A DNA stretch of 64,000 nucleotides, from assembly GCA_034401795.1 (NCBI GenBank), contig CM067366.1, positions 86,598,464 to 86,662,463 on the forward strand, written 5' to 3'. The notes below the pieces were generated by a model. The model was given only the letters and a program-made list of their open reading frames with translations, made no database searches and was not told where the DNA came from. The stretch is from Chaetoderma sp. LZ-2023a (taxonomy: Eukaryota; Mollusca; Caudofoveata; Chaetodermatida; Chaetodermatidae). The translations under genes and the position numbers were made by a program. This document shows, piece by piece, positions 55,590-64,000 of the stretch (its first letter is position 1; each line of letters starts with the position of its first letter).

Positions 55590-57420
55590 TAAACTTTTAA
55601 GTTAAGTTTAAATCTCAGCAATTCCTGATCCAATTGGAACCAAACTTGGGTGCATGGTAATATACATCAAAAGGAAGCAGCCCGGCGATAAAAAGGCCAT
55701 GAGGTCAAGGTTACAAGGGGTCAAAGGTTACAGTAATAATCTTTGTTAATATTTTACATTAAGTTTTTGCGTTAAACAAAAGCTTTTGTCTTATATCTCA
55801 ACAATGGCTGATCCAATTGGAACCAAACTTGGGTACATGGAGATATACATCGAAAGGGAGCAGCATGCTGAGGCAGGCATCATGTGTTCAAGGTTATGGG
55901 GGTCAAAGGTCACAGTATAATCTTTGTTAATATTTTACGTTAAGTTTTTGTGTTAAACAAAAGTTATTACCTTATATCTCAGCAATGCGTGACCCAATTG
56001 GAACCAAATGTGGGTACATGGTGATATACATTGATTGGAAGCAGCCCACCGATAAAGCGGTCATGACGTCAAGGTTATGGGGGTCAAAGGTCACAGTATA
56101 ATCTTTGTTAATATTTTACATTAAGTTTTTGCGTTAAACGAAAGTTTTTGTCTTATTTCAACAATGGCTGATCCAATTGGAACCAAACTTGGGTACATGG
56201 AGATATACATCGAAAGGAAGCAGCACGCTGATACAGGCATCGCGAGGTCAAGTTTATGGTGTCAAAGTTCACGGTATAATCTTTGTTAATATTTTATTTT
56301 AAGTTTTTGCGTTAAACAAAAGTTATTGCCTTATATCTCAACAATGCCTTATACAATTGGAACCAAACTTGGGTACATGGTGATTTACATTTAACGGAAG
56401 CAGCATGCTTGATGCAGACATCATGAGGTCAAGCTTATGGGGGTCAAAGGTCACAGTATAATCTTTGTTAATATTTTACGTTAAGTTTACGAAACTTCAT
56501 AGGGTGGTTGGACTAGGTCTTGGGAAGAAACCTATGGCAATTGACGATGATCCGAAATCCAAGATGGCTGCCAGCCACCAGCGGCCATCTTGAAAATTGG
56601 TTTCCGGATGATATCTCCGTTACCCTTTATCGGATCGTTTTGAAACTTCATGGAGTGGTTGGACTAGGACTGGGGAAGAAACCTATCAAAACTGACGATG
56701 ATCCGAAATCCAAGATGGCCGCCAACCACCGGTAGCCGTCTTGAAAATTGGCTCCTGTTCAACATTAAGTTTTTAAATTTAGCTAAACTTCAGCTTATAT
56801 TTCAGGCTTGGTTAAGCCTATTGCAACTAAACTTGGCTATGTGGTTGCCTATACTATTAGGAAGCAGCATGATGATAATGAGGTCAACGGTCAAGGTTGG
56901 TGTGACCTTAATACAAAATTCAATGTTAAGTTTTTGCGTTTAACAAAACTTCTTAGCTTATCTGTCAGGATTGGTTAATCCTATTGGAACTAAACTTGGA
57001 TACATTGTTACCTATAATGTTAGGAAGCAGCATCAACGTCGAAGGTCAAGGTCATTCTGCCCTCTACAAAACTTTGTTATTCTTCAAAGTTAATATTTTA
57101 GGCCTATCTTATCTGGTTATATTTTGGGACTGCTTAACCCTAATGGAGCACAACTTTGGTACATGGTTGCTTATGCCAAGAGGATACAGGATGGTGACAT
57201 GGAGATCACCAGGTCAAAGGTCAAGGCTATTCTAATTATGCTATTTGACCTCTGCTTTTTCAACCTTAAGTTTTTCTATTCCGCAAATCATTGATATTTA
57301 AGGTTTGGTTAATCGTATTGGAACTAAACATGGATACATGGTTACCTATAATGTTAGGAAGTGCCATGATAACAGGGAGGTCACAAGGTCAATGCCACTG
57401 TGACAAACACGAGACAGGTG
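55590..57420 (+). repeat. Tandem array of ~180-bp units with a nested ~147-bp duplication
   Basis: Five units of about 180 bp (starting near 55610, 55793, 55975, 56153, 56335) share CCAATTGGAACCAAACTTGG, GGTCAAAGGTCACAGTATA and GTTAATATTTTACGTTAAG. Then 56490-56740 has two copies of a unit with GACGATGATCCGAAATCCAA. From 56760 degenerate units (GGAACTAAACTTGGATACAT) continue to about 57380. Stops in all frames; no gene. Confidence 0.8.
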
Positions 57421-57960
57421 AGACATTTAATTCCGCGGAATTCTTGTTTAAAATTCACTGCTGAAATTACTGGCTTGATAATCGAGACAGTCATTGCACT
57501 CATTCTGCTGAAGGGATTGGGCTGCAATTTGGTAACTATGATTAGGAACTGAGGGTCATTTAAAGTGTCTTCACGGCAGGTTTGTATATTTAAAACATGG
57601 CTGTCAGTGACCAATCAGAATTCAGTGTTTTGGCGTGGAATTTTTATTTGATGGATGTTGAAGTCAAAATTGGTTTTGTATAAGTGTATGGTGATGCCAA
57701 ATTTTGCACTTTCACGTTATCAGATGAAATGCATCGGTGGTCATCTTGTATTATATTGCACCTAAAACTCATATACAAAAGGAATGGGAAAATTCTAATA
57801 TTTATTTCTCGTGAACCACTGTGCCGATTTCAATTAATTTTGATAGGAAGCATCCTTCTGGCATAGAGATAATGCAAGATTGTTCAAATGGAGCTGGTTG
57901 GCCTATTTGTCTGGTGGCCATCTTAGATATTAGGACCTCCAGAAATCCTATAAGAAGTGA
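57421..57960 (+). repeat. Fragment of the AGCTCACCTGG repeat interior
   Basis: GGAAGCATCCTTCTGGCATAG and TTGTTCAAATGGAGC match the interior of the 46585 copy. It runs directly up to the minisatellite. Confidence 0.5.
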
Positions 57961-57980
57961 ATGTTAACAGGTTTAAAATC

Positions 57981-58460
57981 TTAGTATTAGGCAGCTTAGC
58001 GTCAAGGCCCCTAGTATTAGGCAGCTTAGCGTCAAGGCCCCTAGTATTAGGCAGCTTAGCGTCAAGGCCCCTAGTATTAGGCAGCTTAGCGTCAAGGCCC
58101 CTAGTATTAGGCAGCTTAGCGTCAAGGCCCCTAGTATTAGGCAGCTTAGCGTCAAGGCCCCTAGTATTAGGCAGCTTAGCGTCAAGGCCCCTAGTATTAG
58201 GCAGCTTAGCGTCAAGGCCCCTAGTATTAGGCAGCTTAGCGTCAAGGCCCCTAGTATTAGGCAGCTTAGCGTCAAGGCCCCTAGTATTAGGCAGCTTAGC
58301 GTCAAGGCCCCTAGTATTAGGCAGCTTAGCGTCAAGGCCCCTAGTATTAGGCAGCTTAGCGTCAAGGCCCCTAGTATTAGGCAGCTTAGCGTCAAGGCCC
58401 CTAGTATTAGGCAGCTTAGCGTCAAGGCCCCTAGTATTAGGCAGCTTAGCGTCAAGGCCC
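57981..58460. repeat. 30-bp minisatellite, 16 essentially identical copies
   Basis: Exactly 480 bases. Each unit reads CTAGTATTAGGCAGCTTAGC followed by ten more bases ending in GGCCC. The only difference I see is the first base of the first unit (T for C). Because 30 is a multiple of 3 and no frame used here contains a stop, both strands show ~180-codon open frames of a 10-residue repeat, which are artefacts. Confidence 0.98.
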
Positions 58461-58859
58461 CTGGGTGTCTTGTTTCTATGTAGTAACCTAACTTGGTGTA
58501 TGGATGCATTGTAGGTTACTGTTGTGTCGCCTATATCAAAGGTAGATCCACCGGTATGCTTGCACGATTTCGTGATTAAATCGAAAATCGCAATTATTTT
58601 TTAAATCATGAATTTATATGATTAAAAATGAAATAATCAAATAATCGTGAAAAATTTCTACTGCGTCAATATTTTTAAAATCCACTTATTAATTACTCTT
58701 TAATGTAATAGATCAAGAAAAATTGACATTTTGCCCGGCGAATCTATATCCATTGTCGGGCTAAGAGAAGACGTTTTGAAAATGTATGCCTGGAATACCT
58801 GACAATGGATATTTCATTGCACCTTTCATCATTGATATAACTTCGCTGCTCTGTCTGGA

Positions 58860-61760
58860 TAATTAGTACTCGGGCTGATTAATCGAGAAATGTAGCTCAC
58901 AGGGTTGTGTCGGGTCGTTCCTGTGCGTGGTGACGAGTCGCCGCGCCGCATGTGCACGACGAACGAGATGGCTGGTTAGCTCCCGGTCTCGGGGTATCGG
59001 ATCCCGTGCGACGCAGGCCTGCGGTCAACAAAGACCGGCTCCTAAGGCCGGTGGAACTCAATTGGTCCGGTGGGGCCGTGCGACCATTGCCGCTAACATT
59101 AAATTGAACGGGGGTGAGCCCATGAATTGGTGTCACCGGTATGCCTGTCCATAGCAGTTTTGAAACTATGGACTTAAAGGATTTGTGATAAGTCTAAAAA
59201 TAATAACTAAGAAAATATAAACTATGCAAACAATAAAGTTTGATAGATAACAATGAGCATTTGAATAATACATAACATAGAGACAGCTCATGAACCTTTA
59301 CACGTGGAGACACCGGAGGTACCGCACAGACCCTTGAGTCCGCAGTGGTACCCCCCCCGCAAAGGAGGCTCCCGCATACGAGATCACTAATTAACTTTAT
59401 ATAAGTTATAATACCTCTAGGCTGAAGAAGATGAGGAAATGAAACATCTAGCGTGGCGAAAGGCATGGTGCCTCACGCGGGCATTACTTCTAGATGCTAT
59501 AAAAATTGTGGTGAGAAGTAGTAACCTCGCGTAGGCCGTCGACACTGGATATCTTTGCGAGAGGTGAGTGCCTTGCGCAGGCCTCTGTTACAGGAAAATG
59601 CCCCCACTGCCGAAGCGGAGGAAAAGTGTTGGCAAAAAAGGGCCATTCTTTATTCAACCAATGTGCTGTGATATTGTCACTAGCAGATCTTTATAACTGA
59701 CCTATCGTTACGGTGGGGATAGAGAGACGAATATCCACTGCAAATGTCCTTCCCGTGAAGGCGTGGCAGATTCTAACATCTTGCCCAGACATTTTAATGA
59801 GTTGGGTGGAGATGCGCATCTCGTCCGTCACCAAGTCCTAGGGAGCTAAGTATTGACTTGTCGTTAGGTTTAAGCTCAAGTTGCCCAATATGCACTGCAT
59901 TGTGGGGACAATATTCCAAAGTAATATAAAATAATAATTATAATGTGTTCGCAATGCTTCCTTCATTGGCAAGGGTAACTAGCTACTAAGTATCCTAAGA
60001 TACAGGGGGAGTGTATGCGATACCGTACCTTGCTCATCACCGCTCGGAAACCTCCGATAGTTTCCCAGAGTCGGATCTGCTCACGGTGCAGTTAGGGATG
60101 TCCAAACAATTAAGAAGCCATCAGGCTTAGTGGAACATGAAAAGTGACAATAACTTATAGATATGAGGCCCTAAGGTATATTGACCAATTTAACACAACC
60201 TAGCCAGGGTGCGGGACTACATTACCACAATGGCCGGAAAAGAGGTGTACACTATGTGTCTCCTAATGAAGAAATTGTCTCTAATCACATTAAACCTATC
60301 GTATCGAGCTAAATAGTCAGGTTTAGTCGATAGCATGCTGGGCTAAACAGAGTTATAGCGCGGACAGCGACCTCAGTGTAAAATTGTTGGTGGCGGGGGA
60401 AAGCGATGCAAATATAAATGTTGCTGTATAGTATCTCCTAATGCACTGCAGTCCTAGGTTTTCTACAAATAAGCAAAACATATCAGCAAGATGATCGCTG
60501 GCCATATACCTAACTAACCAAGTACAAAACGGTAACAGTATATGATTAGATTAAAACAGTGGTAATACACGTTGATAGACCTAATACGGTGCGGTTAGTT
60601 GAAGCACCTTACAGTAAATAAGGATAACTATAAACAGTAATATGAAGAAATTATAAGATGCGGTCCGAGGACCGGTACGGTACCTAATAGTCATCGGTAC
60701 CTTTTTACGGTAATAAATTATAATAATTAAAGATGTACTTAAAGATATCATGTTTACTTGAATACCCAGTAGCCATTCTTACATAACGGGCTACTATGTT
60801 ACTGAAATTGAGATGTCACTATACTTGTGACGTGAGTTGACACGTCTGAAAGCTGGATACGTCTCCGCATGTAGATTTCCCGCAAGACAGGGTTCCTATA
60901 TGCTGGTACAGAACGGAAGCGGTACACACTCAAGACAGTAAAACACAGTATAAGTAATGTCTACTGAATAGCTAGTAAGTTCTACACAATAATGCAGTAG
61001 TAGTGAAAGTTTCCGTCCGATGACGGTAAGTAAAGTAAGCTAAGATAACCCATTAACAGGAAGGGTTATTAATATAATTGTAATTATGCCTGTACATATT
61101 AAAGCAGCTTAACTGTGCGGGGTGCGCCAAATAGCTCTAGAGGCGCACAGGGCAAAGTTTAATTGGCTGCGGTCGAAACATAAATCCGGACACACGCGAC
61201 ATGCAGTGTGGTGGTTGACGATCCCCTTTTCGGCATGACTGGGCAGATCCGGTGAGTTATCCACCGAGAAACATTGCTACTCTACGTCACATAGAATTAC
61301 ATAGTTGGGCCGCAAAGGACCACTGCAATAATATAGTTCCTATACAGTTAGTAATTAAATCAGGAACAGTATATTAGTTCTAATATTGCCCCCAGATGGT
61401 CATCTGGGAGCTTGCACAATTTTGGTGCAGTGCATCGAGAACTGCTTCGGCACGAGCGGAGATGAAGATGGCAGAGACAGGTGATGCTTTATGCCTGTCC
61501 TGGTTGGTCCGGGTAGCTTGTCATGCTGTAAGCAGCTCCCGACTGTTCGGCCCCTGGCCGACGATGCTCTCGATCTTCTGAAATCTGCCCCTTTTATACT
61601 CATGGTGATGTCATAACTGGCTGCCTCAACCATTCAGAATTTGCTGAACCAGCCAATCAGCGTGCTGTAATCCTGTGACGTATACACAATTATCTAAATA
61701 TCGTGATAGATATAGATGTGAAGATGACGTAATATATATATATACACACGCGATTATTAC
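58860..61760. other. 2.9-kb noncoding block of unknown type
   Basis: Sequence differs in texture from its surroundings: CpG-containing, none of the palindromic repeats, short frames only. Near its right end on the minus strand is GTATAAAAGGGGC (61587-61599), a good TATA box, preceded by TGACATCACC. Near its left end is a GC-rich stretch (58900-59110). It might be a long non-autonomous retroelement, with a promoter at the right end reading left, but I found no terminal repeats or primer-binding site. Confidence 0.35.
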
Positions 61761-63886
61761 GTTACGAGAATATTTTGAGCATAATTAGAAGGGGGGAAAC
61801 GGCGATAACTCAGCCATTTCTGAACCGATTTTAAAATTTGTAGATTTAAAAAGCCTGTCGAAAGCTGGTCTTGATCGATACCAGATTCGATGGAAACAAA
61901 CAATTATAAAGAATTAAGACGTGCCTACCCGGCACACGAAAAAGCGCTACTCGCTCTTGGACGTGACACACATACTCTGTCAATACAGCGAGCATGCGCG
62001 CCACACGTTTTAACGAACTTAGTCGTTTTCATTACGAAATTCCTCTCGTATGGGCTTATACACGCTTATTTCTCTACCCATGGGGGGGGGGTGCACGCTT
62101 ATAGGAACGAATCCAGGACGGGCGGCCCGTACCCAGCCTGGCTGGTATAGCCGGTACTCGACCGGTCAATCCGTGCTACACCAATCACGATTATTCTTAA
62201 GCAATCGATCGTTATCACCCAAATCAATAATCGCGCAAGTCTATCCACCTGACCTACTTTTCACTGCTCATTGAGCATGATAGAATATTCTTGTCTGGAC
62301 TTTAGTTTGAGTCTTTTTTTACATTAACCAATCTTGGTGTACGGGTGCATTCTACTTGTAGTATCAATTCATGGTTCACCCAACTTCAAGAGTAATTATT
62401 TGCGAGAATTATCTCCCTGAAATGCCTAAAGATTAATGTTCCTCAAAAATATGTTGTCCGGACCAGATCTCAGGGAGTTTGAGCCCACATTTGAAATTCT
62501 TTTTCCAGTGGACTTAATTAGGTGTAAATGAAGTGTCTTGATTTCATTTCTACGCACAGAGTTATCCTGCCTAAAAAGCTTAAAGTTCATCAAAGACTGG
62601 TTTTTAAGCCCCGCTAGCCAGTGCTGGTGTTAAAACAATTTAACACTGAAATTGCTGGTTCGCCATTCCAGTGGCAAATTTTCAAAAATACTTTTTTTTG
62701 CCGGGAAATGGACATTAAATAATAAGGAAAGATAAAAAATTTCTTCGCTTAATTTGTGATATAAGGCATATTCTGTTAAATATTCTGAAACGTTTGGCAG
62801 CAACATCTTCGAGTCAAATTACAAAACAAAATATATTTTCAAAATATTCAACAGCCTACCTGTGGGTAGACACTGATATTTCAAAGGTGGTTATGTAAAT
62901 TGGTTGTAATAAAATATATATATCTAGGACATTTTAATCTGTTCTTCAAAGCAATTAAAATGCAAATCTCTGTTTAATTATAGTATTATTACAAATATTT
63001 ATTACTTTACAGGCTATAAACTGTTTAAGTAATGCAATCAATATCAGAAACTCATAAACATTAAATTCACAGTAAGTAATCAAATCTTTCCTAATAAGTC
63101 ACGACACACCTCCCCACACACCCACCCAACCCCCCCACACACACCCACCCCTTATTATGCAAAAGTCATTGGGGGTTATGTTTTTGCTTCTACTGTCCAC
63201 ATCTATCTAGACATATATATGTATCTGCAAACATAAAATTTCTTGAAGATAAGGTTTCAGCTAGATTACTTGAAGATGTCTGGACATGTTTCATTCCAAT
63301 TCAATACATGGTTGTTGTGTGAGAGGATGTTAAGTGCGATTGTGTATTGGCAAGATCTGTTTTAAGCTTGTTAGGCGAGATAATGGTGGCACATACAAAT
63401 TTAGTGACGGCTTCTTGTCTGGCCAGTCTCTTGCACTTGCAGTTCTTTTTCAGTGGATATATTAGGGGCTACTGTCCTGATTCTGCTCTTCATTGTCTAA
63501 TTATTTTTATCCGCGGGTAGCGGCTCAATAAACAGACATGTCCTCAGTTGGTTGGTCAGCCAGTGAGTCAATCAATCACAAAAGGTTATTTTGGGCTGTC
63601 GTTTCAAGAGTTTTTCGTATACTCAAACTTGGAGTAGGCATGCGTTGTAGGCTTAAGATATGTATGTATTGTAACAAAAGTAGGTCAGTGTCACCTACTT
63701 TTCACACTTCATCCACGGCAATCGATTTAAAGTATATCGTCCTTGTTTCTAATTTGTATGGTTGTTTATATAAACCATGAATGAAAGATGTACGTCAATA
63801 TTCAGTGTATGTTTATATCTGACGCGGGAATTGATCGATCCCAGAATGCCCTGACTATCAATTTCCTGAAAACTACACAGGTAAGT
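61761..63886 (+). other. Window end: repeat-rich DNA without a recognised gene
   Basis: Contains a run of nine G (62083-62091), a C-rich ACACACCCACCC tract (63105-63150) and the repeats listed. Short frames only. The last exon of the hydrolase gene is not found. Confidence 0.5.
62631..62854. repeat. Decayed copies of both palindromic repeats
   Basis: 62631-62717 has AACACTGAAATTGCTGGTTCG...CCAGTGGCAAATTTTC; 62772-62854 has TTCTGTTAAATATTCTGAAA...TTTTCAAAATATTCAACAG. Confidence 0.6.
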
Positions 63887-63978
63887 TGTTGAATATTTTG
63901 TGACTAATTTGAGTGGTTGCTGTTGCTGCCTATGGCAGCAACAGCGCCCAGTCAAATTAGTTTCAAAATATTCAACAG
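63887..63978. repeat. 'ttgactgg' palindrome, well preserved
   Basis: TTGTTGAATATTTTGTGACT and TGCTGTTGCTGCC form a stem with GGCAGCAACAGC and AGTTTCAAAATATTCAACAG. It is preceded by GATCGATCCCAGAATGCCCT, which is the inverted flank seen beside the copy at 43054. Confidence 0.8.
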
Positions 63979-64000
63979 GATATTTATTAAATAGTAAAGA

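Noticed and set aside
57981-58460. CRISPR-like array
   Set aside because: The 30-bp units are directly adjacent with no spacers, and the DNA is eukaryotic.
57957-58514. Long open frames (178-185 codons) on both strands with a 10-residue repeat
   Set aside because: They are produced entirely by the 30-bp minisatellite; open on both strands and without coding context.
58880-59130. rRNA-like GC-rich sequence
   Set aside because: Short GC-rich stretch with no recognisable conserved rRNA core; not supported.
50869-64000. Last exon of the UCHL3-like gene
   Set aside because: Expected to encode a RDPxxLRF-like C-terminus; I scanned the interval by eye and found no match, so it is either beyond the window or too diverged to see.

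Overview
The window is animal genomic DNA: long introns with GT-AG junctions, dense interspersed repeats, microsatellites and several transposon classes. The repeat content (a dispersed family beginning AGCTCACCTGG, a DIRS element, a Polinton-like element, a Tc1-like element, LINE fragments) fits a marine lophotrochozoan, most likely a mollusc. That placement is from memory of repeat families, not from a search.

The one host gene I can support is a plus-strand ubiquitin C-terminal hydrolase of the UCHL3 type. Nine exons lie between 6252 and 50868: a start exon, a 12-nt microexon, exons carrying the oxyanion Gln and catalytic Cys, a small exon for the active-site crossover loop, an exon with the catalytic His, and two adjacent 59-nt versions of the exon that completes the catalytic Asp. 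The exon for the last ~26 residues is not seen and probably lies past 64000. The gene covers at least 44 kb because its introns are full of mobile DNA.

Layout: 1-6180 is upstream repeat-rich DNA with a decayed LINE (3174-4693) and microsatellites. 6181-10855 is the gene start. 10910-24412 is a compound element inside intron 3: outer arms match the ends of a DIRS-type retroelement, but the interior (11784-24290) is a decayed Polinton/adintovirus-like cassette (integrase, packaging ATPase, hexon-like capsid, penton-like protein and unknown small proteins; no PolB or protease recognised), itself hit by a Tc1-like transposon with an open transposase (12546-14200). 24413-29068 holds exons 4 and 5 and repeats. 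29463-39572 is one copy of the AGCTCACCTGG repeat, split by a near-complete DIRS element (29734-36847, with inverted terminal repeats, internal complementary region, gag-like and RT-RNaseH-tyrosine recombinase ORFs) and by a LINE fragment (37250-39370). 39924-50868 holds exons 6, 7, 8a and 8b with many palindromic repeats. 50869-64000 is repeat DNA: palindromes, a 180-bp tandem array, a very uniform 30-bp minisatellite (57981-58460), and a 2.9-kb block (58860-61760) I cannot classify.

Most interesting: the tandem exon pair 8a/8b, whose frame and 60-nt spacing predict mutually exclusive splicing; the Polinton-like cassette within DIRS termini; and a GTTTAA/TATA promoter-like block repeated between the cassette's genes.
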